Assembly: GCF_020360975.1 (NCBI RefSeq)
Contig: NW_025408674.1
Location: forward strand, 620,001-684,000
Direction of reading: 5' to 3'
DNA length: 64,000 nt
From: Hirsutella rhossiliensis
Taxonomy: Eukaryota; Ascomycota; Sordariomycetes; Hypocreales; Ophiocordycipitaceae
Shown here: positions 32,808 to 44,301 of the stretch, one piece after another
Numbering within the stretch: position 1 is the stretch's first letter
How the letters are laid out: each line of letters begins with the position of its first letter
The notes under the pieces: model-generated
Databases searched by the model: none
What the model was told of the DNA's origin: nothing
The model's input: the letters and a program-made list of their open reading frames with translations, nothing else
Made by a program: the position numbers and the translations under genes

Positions 32808-34630
32808 TCATTCCATTTCGGTAGCTTTCTTAGATTGGTGACGGTTTCGAAGTGGACGGGGCGGCGAACCCAAGCCATGAGCGACAATGGAATGGAGGGA
32901 CGAGTCCCCTAAGCCATGACCCCGTTCAGGGCTATCCGGCTCAGATGTCGAGGAGGCAGCCGAAACAGGGAACGACTGGGTGGCAGACAAGCCAGGGTTA
33001 GGGGAAGACGAAGGCACCGGGGCCTTATGCAGCAGACGTGGTCGTTTCGTCTGCGTATCGGTAGGCTCAGGGCAAAATCGCTTCCCGGACGGCGTAGGAG
33101 GGCCGATCGAGGGCGAAGCCGAAGGCAAAGGTGGAGGGCTGAGCGGGAGGGTGCGAGGGGTGGCCAAGGACAAAGAGGCAGCGCGCATGTCCTGAAAGGC
33201 CGCGGAAGCGGAGGATGCCCGCTGCGTCTGTGGCGTAGAGAGAAGCGGCGCCAATGGGGTGACGGCGGCCTTGTCGAGAAAGGTCCAGGAATCCGGGACA
33301 ACGATAAAGACGTTGTCCCGGTGGGAGCCCGGGGGGTAGAGCATAACGTCATGACGGAGCAGGCCGGCGACCTTGGCTGTGCAGGTAAAGGGGACGTTAG
33401 GCTGGAACTGAGAGTCCCGCCTCTCAGCCGTCTTCTTACACAAGATGGCCCAGGGGTTAGAGCGAATAGGGAAGATGACGAAGACCTGGAACGGGTGGAA
33501 GCTCTTAAAGGGGATCTTATTGGGCATCCCAGGAGCGACGTAGGTAGAAAGGCGGACAAAGCCGCAAAAATTAAGCTGGGCGGCGTCTAGACCCGGCAGT
33601 AGGTCGCGCCGCAGCAAGGAGTGGCCGGTGTCGACGATAAGGCCGGTAAAGGAAACAATAGGCGGGACGCAGGGGATGTCGTCCACAGAGGCCAAGAGCC
33701 TAGGAAGAACGCTTGAGGCCCATCTCAGCTATATGTTCTTTCGTTGCCGCTCGCGAAGGAACAGGGCACGCCTTACGGCTGGTAGTCTTGGTCGCGGACG
33801 ACAAAGGCGGGCATCGTATAGAGAAGGGCGCCGCCCGTGTCGGACTCGAGGCCGTCGCGCTGCTCAACCTCCCACGCAAGGGCGTAGGGGTGGACGCGGC
33901 CATTCATGAAAAACCACTCTTCTGTCCATTTAGAGGCGTCAATAGGCTGGCCGTAAATCGAGAGATTGAGGCTAAAGAAGAGGGATGTCGGGGAACCGTG
34001 GGCCTCCGATCGGAGGGGCGCATATTCCGTGGCGAGCAGCCACGCGGGCGGAGGCAGCAAGACGCGGGCCATAGCCTCGGCGTTAAGACCCCTGATGCGG
34101 TGCTCGTCCTGGTGGGCAAATCTAACGGGGCAGTCCGGCTGGACGAAAAAACACCATGGACATGTCGCCGCCAGCGCCCCTTTGGCTATCGAGCGGCTTT
34201 CGAAGGTGTGGTGCAGGCACATCGGTGGGAAGTAGAGAGGAAGACATGGTGCACCAGCGCAGATCGATAGGCCAGTCGCGCGCACGAAAACGACCACCAC
34301 TCAGTGTCAAGAAGGAAAGGAGTGAGGAAGAAGTTGAGCGTGAACGTACTTGGGATAGATCAATGGTGGCATAGATTCGCGGGGAAGGGCGAGGAGCCTT
34401 GCCGCTGTAAGTAAACGGACGTTGAAGAGATGCGTAGTGGTGTCGTGTAGCTGGGTCCCAATCAGGCACCAAGGGCGGCGCGGACTAAAGAGTCCGGCAG
34501 GGCTGCCGGCATAGGAGGCCGAAAGCTGGGCTGTCGGCAGATAAGCCTGTCGATAGGTCCAGAGGAGGCCCGGCGGGTCCGGGAGAGTAGAGGTCTGATG
34601 CAGAAGGAGGACATCAATAAGGAAGGACAT
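32808..34630 (-). CDS. Helitron family B accessory gene of unknown function, copy 2 (spliced)
   Basis: Not recognised. The conserved core is coded by about 34250-33777 and 33699-32808, joined by a 77-bp intron (33700-33776, GTAAGG donor, CCTAG acceptor, phase 2) in the same position as in copy 1. Core motifs: FVQPDCPVRFAHQDEHRI, EEWFFMNGRVHPYALAWE, PPIVSFTG, LNFCGFVRLST, IPFKSFHPFQVFVIFP, CKKTAERRDSQFQ, FTCTAKVAGLL and FIVVPDSWTF. The C-terminal 110 residues are Pro/Ser-rich and low complexity. An upstream frame (34630-34350) ending in a GTACGT donor may be a first exon. A run of six T near 34150 puts the ATG at about 34160 out of frame with the core by one base, so this copy is either slightly broken or misread there. 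It is divergent from Rep-helicase, about 0.6 kb away. An OB-fold ssDNA-binding role is a guess. Confidence 0.68.
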
Positions 34631-35307
34631 AAGCAGGGGGGGGGTTTAGAAGGCTGAAGATGGGGGGGGGGGTTGAAGCAGGCAAGATCAGCAGACGGAG
34701 CATTGCCACGCCTTTCCCACGCCTTGCTGTACACCAATTAGCTTGGCCTTCTCGCGAGGGGTAGAAGCAGACCTAACGTACAACACGTACAAGGCGTACG
34801 GAGAGGTGTTGTGGGGAAGGTCACGGTTAGACTTGACAGGGAAGGTCGGGGAAGACGGACCTGGCAGCAACCGTTCTAGGTGAGCCGAGCTGGATGGCAG
34901 GGCAATCCCACTTTCGGTGCAGCGGAGATAGCAAGGAAAAAGAAAGTTCAGTACGATGCTCGTTTAGACGCCTATTTGCGACGGTCAGATAGGAAGATGG
35001 CGAGGAGAGCCCAACTAGGAGAAGATCGCGCTAGGGAGAGCTGCAGTATCAGCCCCTGGGCTTGGGCTGGTCCAGGGCGTCCGTAGGGATATCGGTAGAC
35101 GTATGGCGGTAAGGTAGGGGAGGAGGGGGAGAAGGGAGAAAGGGGCGGGGGGCTCTCCCGGGCTAGGTACTGCCGCGTTGCGGTCATGTTGTTAAGACTA
35201 TAGGGTCGCCATTGCTAGGAAGCGAGTTAATCTTCGAGCACATCACGGGCGAAAGCTCTTTGGATCCATCCAATGTTTGCAGAGCCTCATCGTTAAGGAG
35301 CACCAGC
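34631..35307. promoter_or_regulatory. Divergent intergenic region of Helitron family B
   Basis: About 0.6 kb separates the minus-strand accessory gene from the Rep-helicase ATG. It has G-runs at 34625-34675 and a GA-rich tract at 35105-35155 and no coding domain. By position it should hold both promoters, but no clear TATA or CAAT pair was identified. Confidence 0.4.
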
Positions 35308-38300
35308 ATGGCGGAGAACACTAGCCGCGAGGTTAGGTTAGTGGCCGGAGAAGGTGAAATGGGGACGGTGGCTGCGGCCGCCGCTGCGACGAGGAGTATC
35401 GCGGAGGGGACAGTTAGCGCGGCGGACAAAGGGCCGAAGCAGGCGTCACACCACGAAAGTCAAGCGGACGCGGCATCCAAGTTCCGGCCCATCGAGGCCA
35501 AGCAGGCGCCGGCGTTCGAGGAGGCCTCGCGGAGGGAACGAGTGAAAGCACTCAAAAGAGCGTTGCCTGTAGGAAATCGGCGAGGTACTTGGCAGCGAAA
35601 AAGGACGAGGCACGTCGATGGCGCTACTTTAGAGGGAGGGCAAGCGCCACGGTCAGCATCGATAAACGCTCGTGATGGGCCAGAGGTCGTGTTAGTTAGG
35701 CGAGATGAAGGCGCAGGCGTAGGGGAATCGTCTGCCGCGGCCGGAGGTGGCCCTGAGACGGCTAGGCCTAGGCAGTCCGGCGATGGCGCTCGGGTAACTC
35801 TGAAGGGTCTCATTGAGCGGACAACCGGCGCTGGGGGAAAACGCGCGAGGGGGGGGCCGAGAAAACCCCAACCCGTTCAGTCCAAAGAGACTACGAACGC
35901 GGCCGGACAAGTGCCTCGCTCAGGTGAAGGCGGGTTGCACGTCGTTAAGGAGCCCTCCGTTCAGCCAGTCCGACCTAGAGAGACGGAAAACAGAACAGCG
36001 AATCTGCAGTCCTCCGGACGTTCGTCACCGCGACCATCACGCGAGGTCGCAGCGGAAGAACAAGATCGGCCGAGACGAGACAAGGCGGCAGCGAGACCGT
36101 CGCAGCCCGTGGAACGGAGAAAGAGAATGGGCCAGCCCGATCGAGACCGGCCCCCGGCGAAACGTACTCGAGGCGGCCTTTGGAGGCAGAGGAGAAGGGA
36201 GTTGCAGGAGGAGGATTTGGCCAGCGTCCTACGTTGCCTTGAAGAGGAATTCGCCGTAAAGGAAAGGCTGTCCAACGAGCAAACCTGGTGCACGCCCGTA
36301 CCGCACGAGAGGAAGGTGTCGACGGTGCGAGGTTTCTATCGGGCCTTCCACGACGTAGACACGCTGCCGATACGGACGTGCATACTATGCTACCGGAAGC
36401 GCACGGCAAGAGAGCTAAGGGAGATGGCATGGGACCAGTGGATGTCGAGTCCCACCGTCAAGGGCGGTCGCTCGCCGTTTGCGTGCCGGAGTTGCTTCCG
36501 CGAGGGCGAGTCAGTCCTGGTCTGCGAGGAGTGTTCTCGACGCTTGGCGCGCGGGGTGTTGTCGCCGGCGGCTCAACTCCATAGCCGTCTCGGTTGTGAG
36601 CACGTGTTCCCCGATGAGCTCAAGGGCCTTACGCCGGTGGAGGAGAAGCTGATCGCGCTGAACTCATGTTATGGGTTCGTCACAAGATACAGTGTCTCAG
36701 GCGGCCAGAAGCAGACGTTGAGATATCCCAAGCACGTCAAGGGCCACATCACGGTGTTCCCGAACAACGTGCAAGAGCTGGTGACGAACGTCCTGCCACA
36801 CTCTCTCTTGCAGGTAATGGACGAGATCCACGTCTCGTGGCAAGGGGCGGCAAGGCCGACACCGAGCGACTTGTCGAGTCTCCTGTCGGTGAGGCGGCGA
36901 GTTGTCGAGAGGGCCCTCGTCTGGTTGAGGAGGAACAACCCACACTACGCCGGGATCGAGATCGACGCGGCGGAGATGGAGAGCTGGGGAGACTCGGCCC
37001 ACGGGGTGCCGCCGTTGGTGTACGAGCGCCTGGAGCGGGACGAGCCGTCGGCGTGGGAGAAGACGCGGACGGCGCACGTCGTGCCGCCCACGGAGCGGGC
37101 CATGGACGACGAGGGGGCGGTGGAGATCGAAGAAGTCCTCGCCATGCTCAACCAAGGGGAAAGCACGACGAGTCGCGAGGCCGGCGAGCCAGAGGCGGGC
37201 GAGGTGGGCGAGGTGCGTGGTCGGAGCTGCGGTGAGGCCGATGACGATGCGAAGACGATCAACGAGGTGACCTCATCCGGAATGTTTGCGTTGGACGGGC
37301 CGCCCGACGTCGCCGACGTCGACAAATTGCGGTTCGCTTACGATGCCGTTCGCGAAGGCGCAGCCGACGGCGGCACGGGCCCGAGAACGTGGGTGGAAAC
37401 CTCGGCAAGGGGGCAGCCAGGGCACGCCGATGGTTCTGAGCCGTACATCCACATTCGCCGCGCGGACGAATTCGCCGACTCGCTCGAAGCTTGCTTCTTC
37501 GCGAAGACCTTTCCCACACTGTTGCCATTTGGCATCGGAGGGCCGCGACCGGTCGAAGAAGCGACCGTACCGTTGGGCAGAGGCTCCGCCAACACGCGCG
37601 AGGTAGAGGCCGGGACGCGGGACCTCCTGTCGTCTCGGAACATGAGCCTTCGGACGTGGGCAGACACGGTGCTGCGACGCCACGGCGGCCGGTTCGCGAC
37701 GCACCACATCTTCGCGTTCCTCGTCTTCAACATGGGCGTGCGGTCGAGGAACCGTCGCGTCAGCATGCTGAGCGTGACGAGGAAGAACTTCCGCAGGGTG
37801 GAGCGCATCGTACGGTCGCTGACCGCGGACAGATTGGCGGCAGCTAGAGCCGAGCTGGAGAGCACAGGCAAGACGACCGACGACGGCGTGAAGGAGCTCC
37901 TGAGGAGCCTCTCGCTATACGGGTATCGCCAGCCCATGTCCAGGGAGCTCCGTCTCAGCATGCGGCATAAGATCCTGGCGCTCATCGTCCGTTACGGCGT
38001 GCCCGCGATCTGGATCACGATCAACCCAAACGACATTACGAACCCGGTGAAGCTCCGTTTGGCAGCGCACCGCGCGCGTGACCCCGAAGCCGCCGAGGAG
38101 TTCCTGCGAGGCATCGACGCGTCATTCAAACGAGCGCGGCTATCCGTCTCCGACCCGATGAGCTCAGCCATCTTCTTCCACCGGGAGATGACGCTGTTCT
38201 TCAAGCATTATGTCAACGCAGGGGGGGAGTCGATCTTCGGGCGCATCAGCCAGTACTATGGCGCCGTGGAGACCAACGAGCGAGGATCCCTTCACGTCCA

Positions 38301-41300
38301 CGGGCTGCTCTGGCTACACGGGAACGCGCACCTGAGCTCGATGCTTGCCGACTCGCACGGGGAAGAGCAAGCGGCATACCGCGAGCGAATCGTCCGCTAC
38401 GTCGATAGCGTCTTCTGCGAGGTAAAACGGCGGGCCGTCGCAGGGCAAAGAGGACGCAGGCTGACACGGAAACTCGGACTTAGACCAGGCAGGGTTCTGC
38501 GCCGTGCGGGCGGAGCGTTCGGTGACGTCTGATATCTCATCTCTGCTAAACAGTTCCGAGCAGTTCTCGGCATCATTCGAAGAGGAAGCCAACTTCTGCG
38601 CCGGCGCGACGCAGATCCACACCCATAGCCCGACATGCGTCAAGTACTCCCTGGGCAACAGGGGACGAAAGGGCGACCTCTGTCGCTTCAAGGCGCCATG
38701 GAAGCTGGTCGAGGATACGGCCTTCTCATCGGACGGCGTGCTGCGGATCCGCAGGACACATCCCATGGTGAACCGTTGGAACAAGGCCATCGCCGTGGGG
38801 CTCCGCCACAACCATGACATTTCCTTTATAGCGACCCAGCGGAAGACCATGGCGCTCGTCTACTACGTCACGAACTACGCGACCAAGGTGGAGGACCCGA
38901 CGTGGAAGCGCATCGCCGCCGCCGCGGAGCTGCTGCCCGTTGTCTCGGCCGGTGGCCAGCCGACCACCGGGGATGACGCCAGAGGTGGCGTCGTCGGCGA
39001 CGACGACGGAACCAAAAACAAGACGCGGCAGTTTCTGATGAGAGTGGCGAACCGCGTGTTCACGGAGCGGGCGCTGTCGCAAGTCGAGGTCATCGCCCAT
39101 CTCCTCGGGTACCCGAGCGAGTTCACGAGCAGCAGCGCCTGGGCGTACCTGAACGCGTCGGTGCTCTACTGGCACGTCTCGCGACGGTGGCGACACCTTC
39201 GGCAGGAGAGCGGCACCGCGGTCGCCGACGTGTCCGTAGACGAGTCGGTCGTCGTAGAAGAAGCGGGCGAGCGGATCAGCTTCGCCGAGGCGTACCACCA
39301 TCGGGGAAACGTCCTACGAGGCCTGTGCCTATACGACTATGTGTCGCTTGTTAGACTCCAACGCATCGGCAGGGAAGGGTGCGCCGGTTCCTGGGGGGAG
39401 GTGCCGTTCGAGAGCGGCTGGGTGGCCGGTAAGGACTGGGTGCAGGTGTTAAGGCGGCCGGGAAAGCACGCCGTTGTCTGCCTTGACGGCTACCTAAGTA
39501 AGGATTTCGAGCAGGACGACGAGGAATCAGGTTATCGCAGGTAAGTCAGGTAAGTGCGGTAAACGGCCGGCTGAGGAGGGGTCGCGACGCGCGGGAGCTT
39601 ACTGTGCTGTCGCAGAGCAGCCGTGCAGCATCTTGCCCTGTTTGTGCCGTGGGAGGCCTTTCTCGGCGAAGAGCGAGGCGACATCAATGAGATATGGAGG
39701 CGGGCGCGAGAGCAGCTTCCGCCGAGAACCTCCTGCCTCGTCGACAACGTTCAACTGCTCCGGCGGTCCGCCGAGGACGCAAAGCGAGACGCCAAGCAGT
39801 GGGCGGCCTCGGGCGGCGACGGGGATCCCGCCGGAGCACTCGGCGAGGGGGAGGGGGGAGGGCCACACCCGGCGGACCACGACGCGGCCTCGGCGTACGA
39901 GGCCGACAACGCCGAAAACGCAACGCGACTAATCGACGTTGTCAGAAGCGCGGTCGGGGCAGGCCAGATCACGGCGGGATCGCGCGAGCTTTCGGGAATG
40001 ATACAGCAGCTGTGCCGCTTCCAGCAATCGGCGCTGGCCTCGACGGCTGAGCTCCAGGCCGCCATCGTGGCCGAACGGGGCGGGAGGCACATCGACATGC
40101 CGGGGCAGGTGTTTTCCGGGGCCGCGGTGCCTCCGCAGGACCAGGTCAAGGCCATCAAGTCGCAGCAGACATGCGCCTCCAGAGAAAGGGTGAAAATGAT
40201 TCAGAGCATACAAAGCATGGCACCGGCCCACGGCACCGATCGCGGCGCAGCGGAGCGGAGCGTGCTGACCGGTTTCGGGGAGGAAGACGTGCAGATGACG
40301 CGAGCGGAAGCCGAGGAGACGGCAGGTAACGCGGAGGCCGGAATGGAAGTCCGCCTCGGCCCGTCGACCTCCTTCGTCGAGGCCGGGAAAGGCTTGACAA
40401 CGCGGCTGACGCTGAACAGGAAACAGGCGATCGCCTTCTCCATAATATGCCGCCACCTGGACTCGATGCGGCAAGGAGACGGAGGCGACGTCAGCCAGCT
40501 CTGCCAGTTCGTCGGCGGCGAGGGCGGCACCGGCAAGTCGCGCGTCGTCGAAGCCCTCGTAGGCCTCTTCGCCGCGAAGGGCCTCTCGCATCGCCTGCTG
40601 ATAACGGCGACGTCGGGGACCGCCGCGGCGCGGGTCAACGGCATCACCATCCACTCCGCCTGCGGCTTCACCAAGGACCAAGGGCCGGGCGCAAACACGG
40701 CGAACGACTTCGACGGGGTGCGGTTGCCGAAGCAGGCGGAGCGGTTCGTCAACGGCCAGTCCCGGATGGACTGGCAGGACAAGGACGTGCTCGTCATCGA
40801 CGAGGTGAGCATGCTCGGCTCGCGGACGCTGCACGCCGTCAACGAGCGGCTCTGCCAGCTGCGCGGGTCGCAGCGGGATTTCGGGGGGATCCCCGTCGTG
40901 CTCTTCTGCGGAGACTTCCACCAGTTCCGGCCGGTCCAGGAGAGGTCGATCCTGCTGCCGAGCGCGGCCGTCTCGTGGGACGAGGACGACTCGTTCAGGG
41001 CCGAGCAGCGCCACCAGCACGACAAGGCGCACGGGCTGTGGAAGAGGTTCACGACGGTCGTCATGCTGGACGAGCAGATGCGCGCCGCCGGCGACCCGGA
41101 GCTGCAGAGGCTACTGCGGCGGATCCGGCAGGGCGTGCAGGACCGCTCGGACCTGGACCTCCTCAACTCGAGGTGCCACCGGGAAGGCAGGCGGATCCCG
41201 TGGGAAACGGGCATCACGGTGGTGACGCCGCTCAACAGGAACCGGTGGAACCTCAACATGGAGGCCAGCCTGGCGTTCCAGACCCAGCAGCGGTCGACGC

Positions 41301-42469
41301 TGCGCATCTTCCTCTCCGAGCACAAGTGGAAGGACGGCCTGCCGACCGAGGAAGAGGCCGTCATGATGCTGAACCAGGGCGACGATAGTGCGATCCCGGT
41401 GCCGGCCGTCTTCATGTTCGTGCCCGGGATGCCGGTCGTCGTGAACCACAACACCCACCAGGGGCTGAAGCTGGTGAACGGCGCCAGCTACACGGCGGCG
41501 GAGGTCATCATCGACAAGGCGTACCCGGGGCATCGGATCTCGGCCGACACGACGATCCACTTCGGGCCGCCGGCGGCGATTATACTGGGGTCGGAGACGA
41601 CCAAGGACTTCCACTTCGTCGGGATGCCGCCCGGGACGATCCTCCTGACGCCCATGAGCGTCAGGATCCAGCGGAAGCGGAAGCGACCGTGGCAGCAGAA
41701 CGACGTCAGCCGCAAGGGCCCGCCGTGCGCCGCCGCCTTCGCGTGCACGGATTACAAGGTGCAGGGAGGGACACTGGAGCGCGTGGCGCTCGAGCTGCGA
41801 GGGACGAGGACTACAAACGTCGGCGGACGCGCCGTCCCGTCGCAGTGCGACCCGTACAGCCTGTACGTGCAGCTGTCGCGGTGCCCGACGCTGGACGGCA
41901 TCATGCTCGTGTCGAAGGCGCGAGAGAGGGACCTGGTGGGAAACCGGGTCCCCGGGGAGATGACCGCAGCACAAGCGAGACTGGAGGAACTAAGCGACAG
42001 AACCGTCCGGGAGGCGCTGCGCTGGCTCGGCGACGAGGTCGAAGGCGCGGATTTAGGGGGAAGCCCTCCGCAGACAATGATGAGGTCGTTAAGGTCGGAG
42101 GCGGAGGTGGGCGGGAACGGTCGACGAGGTGTATATCGCGTCTGCAAGGCGTTTGGCACGAGTAGCAGGTCGATCTCCATAGCCATCATCGCCTTGGGTT
42201 GTCACGTATACTCGGATGAACTCGGCGAGTGTAAGGTGGTGCTTATTGGACATGTACCTGCATATATCGCTCACTCGACTTCCTACCGTCCATGCTCGAG
42301 GTCTCATGGGCCCGCGACGGCGACCGGGCACAGCCGAAACAGCAATTCGTGGACGTTCTTTTCTTTGCGGAGTAGTAGAATTCAATCGTGCGCTCCGCCG
42401 GCGGGGGTTTTGATCTGGCATCGTTCAGATTTCACTGGGCTTTCAAATAATGATAGGGAATTCGACTGA
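35308..42469 (+). CDS. Helitron Rep-helicase, family B, copy 2 (near-intact, three exons)
   Basis: Rolling-circle transposase of about 2340 residues. Exon 1 (ATG 35308 to about 38421) has a basic disordered N-terminus and then a Cys-rich zone (CILCYRK, CRSC, CEEC; residues about 355-410). The Helitron domain follows (VPAIWITINPNDITNPVK), with the HUH motif SLHVHGLLWLHG near residue 995. Exon 2 (about 38483-39540) carries the tyrosine motif YYVTNYATKVED. Exon 3 (39616-42469) is a PIF1-type 5'-3' helicase: Walker A GGEGGTGKS (about 40515), Walker B VLVIDEVSML (about 40790), CGDFHQFRPVQ and motif VI LYVQLSRCPTLDG. Intron 2 (39541-39615, 75 bp, GTAAGT...CGCAG, phase 2) is clean. Intron 1 (GTAAAA donor at 38422) has no acceptor that keeps frame exactly. 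The last 130 residues have no match in copy 1 and may be read-through. It is the likeliest autonomous source for family B. Confidence 0.9.
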
Positions 42470-42736
42470 GCACGTCAATTCCGCCGTGCGATGGCTTGTG
42501 GTGGGGGAAAACGAGGTTGAGGTGCTTGAATCGCTTCCATATAACAGTCCTTCGGACTGAATAAAAGATCTTGACTCAGGCCAAAAATCCATGACAGAAT
42601 CCTCAGGCCATTTGGTCGAGGACCGTACCGATTAGGTATAGCCTGGTTCGATGCCTGAGGCACGACCTTAATGGCCTGAGCTTGCTGAGGTAAGCCATTT
42701 GCTCGAGGAGTGCATGTGACTTACCGATTAGGTATA
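42470..42736 (+). repeat. Two-unit tandem repeat (about 96 bp), second unit split by the Fot1 element
   Basis: ACCGATTAGGTATA occurs at 42627-42640 and again at 42723-42736, with GCCATTTG(G/C)TCGAGGA before each. The closing sequence of the unit, AATGGCCTGAGC...GCTGAGGTAA, is at 42670-42693 and reappears at 50562-50586 on the far side of the Fot1 transposon. Thus the transposon sits inside the second unit. No gene is seen here. Confidence 0.7.
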
Positions 42737-42963
42737 ACGTAATCCACCCCCTTCCCGGTCAGACCCCCTACTCGGTCAAAAATTCCCCACCGACTAGACC
42801 CGCACCTTACGCGAGACAAACGGAGCACAATACCACGACATATTTACTCCAAGAGACAAGTAACTCGATTAGGACTATCTATTACACGTACGGGCAGTGT
42901 GTTCAAAAGACCTGCACTTACTACACCGTGGTGGTGCACGCTGTCTTGGGACACTCAGCTCTT

Positions 42964-43664
42964 CTATAAGTCGTTGGTCCCGCTCCCTTCTTCCCGCCGT
43001 CGCTTGGCCCGCTCATCTTCCTTTGCTCTCTGTTTCTTGACCCGCTCCTCTTCCTTTTCTCGCCGTAGCTTGAACCATTCCTCGTTCTCTTGTCGCCGTC
43101 GCTCGGCCCGCTCTTCTCCTTCTTGTCGTCGCTTGGCCTCCTCGTCCTTCTCTCGCCGGCGCTTAGTCCTCTCCTCTTCTTCCACTCTCCGTCGCTTAAC
43201 CCGCTCTTCTTCTTCTTCTCTCCGTTGCTTTATCCTAACCGTGCCCTCTGCAACCGATAGAGTACCGCCGTCGCCAATGTATTCACGGCGCTGTTCTTTC
43301 TCTGCTTTCGCCGCTGGTTTTCTGACCGAAGTTGCCGGTTTTCGTCGGCAAGGAGGGCGGCGCTGTGCATGGCCATTTGACATCCTTTGATAAGCTGGTT
43401 GATAGCTTGTGAAACTGGCGAGTCTGTATTTTGTGGCCGGCGTTGAAGAAGCCTTTCGGCGTGAGTGGTAAGCTGGTTGACGTTATGCGGAGTCTTGGCT
43501 GCTTCCAGGCTCTTGTTGGGACTTGGAGTATTCTTGTCGCCGTGATCGTTACCGACTTTGTCAACCTGAACTTGTAACCGCGATAATACTCTGTTTGGGT
43601 CAAACGGAAAAAGGCCTGTTGCCATAAATCCGCTTCGGATATTCGACGGCGAAAGTGCTTGTCG
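42964..43664 (-). pseudogene. Fot1-type transposase, C-terminal part
   Basis: This continues the transposase from the far side of the gypsy element. Across the junction, after one GCGAG copy is removed, the frame reads through into IRSGFMATGLFPFDPNRVL, a hallmark segment of pogo/Fot transposases. A frameshift near 43300 follows. The tail has YIGDGGTLSVAEG and then about 85 residues made almost only of Arg, Lys and Glu (43210-42970), predicted as a long charged helix. Confidence 0.85.
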
Positions 43665-43669
43665 GCGAG

Positions 43670-43855
43670 TGTAACGGGCTGAGCCCGTGGGTCTCGGCTC
43701 CGCTCTCGACAAGACCCACCGGAGCTCCGCTTATAAGCTCGTGCCATCTTCGAGAGCTTTCCTTTCTTTCTTTTCTTCTTCTTTTCTCCTTAGCTTTAGG
43801 ATACTCGTCGCAGTCGCTCAGCTAGTTGTCAACACACTCAGTTGAGACCGTTACA
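43670..43855 (+). repeat. Gypsy 5' LTR
   Basis: The 186-bp LTR differs from the 3' LTR (49203-49391, 189 bp) only by a 2-base indel near its start and one base in a CT tract. No substitutions are seen. Confidence 0.93.
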
Positions 43856-44301
43856 TTATCCTAAAGCTCCGCTTTCATCGTTAAAGCCTTTGATCACAAT
43901 CAATTGGCAGCGCTGTTCAGTTCCCTTTGTGGGTACGCGGAGTGGCAGTAGCTTGGGCAATCCTGTGTGGAACGCCCGCGACGAAAGTGCGTGTGTGTAC
44001 GGCGCCAAAGCCAGCTTGGCTCGCGTCGCGTAGCTCTCATCTCCCGAGCAAAGGACGTGGAGCGTCAATCTGCTCTCCGTACGGCGTGCGGTTGAGCGAG
44101 AAGTACGTGATTGCTGCTTGGCTCCCAGTGTGGACGGCAGCAGCTGGACTAGAAGCCCTGTGCAGAACGTCCAGCCGTGTAGGAAGGAGCCTTCGAGGCG
44201 TTGATAGCGTTCGACCGTTGTCGAGATATCCCTTCCGTATCAGACTTGCTGTGTGATCAAGTCGCCCTCAGTCCTGAGAGACGAGGAGAAAATCTTCAGT
44301 C

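Noticed and set aside
40447..41388. Arg/Pro/Ala-rich alternative frame over the helicase
   Set aside because: Its composition is typical of an out-of-frame reading of GC-rich DNA, and the helicase motifs are in the other frame.
42627..42665. tRNA-like B box (GGTTCGATGCC)
   Set aside because: The flanking bases do not form a T-arm or acceptor stem and no A box is spaced correctly.
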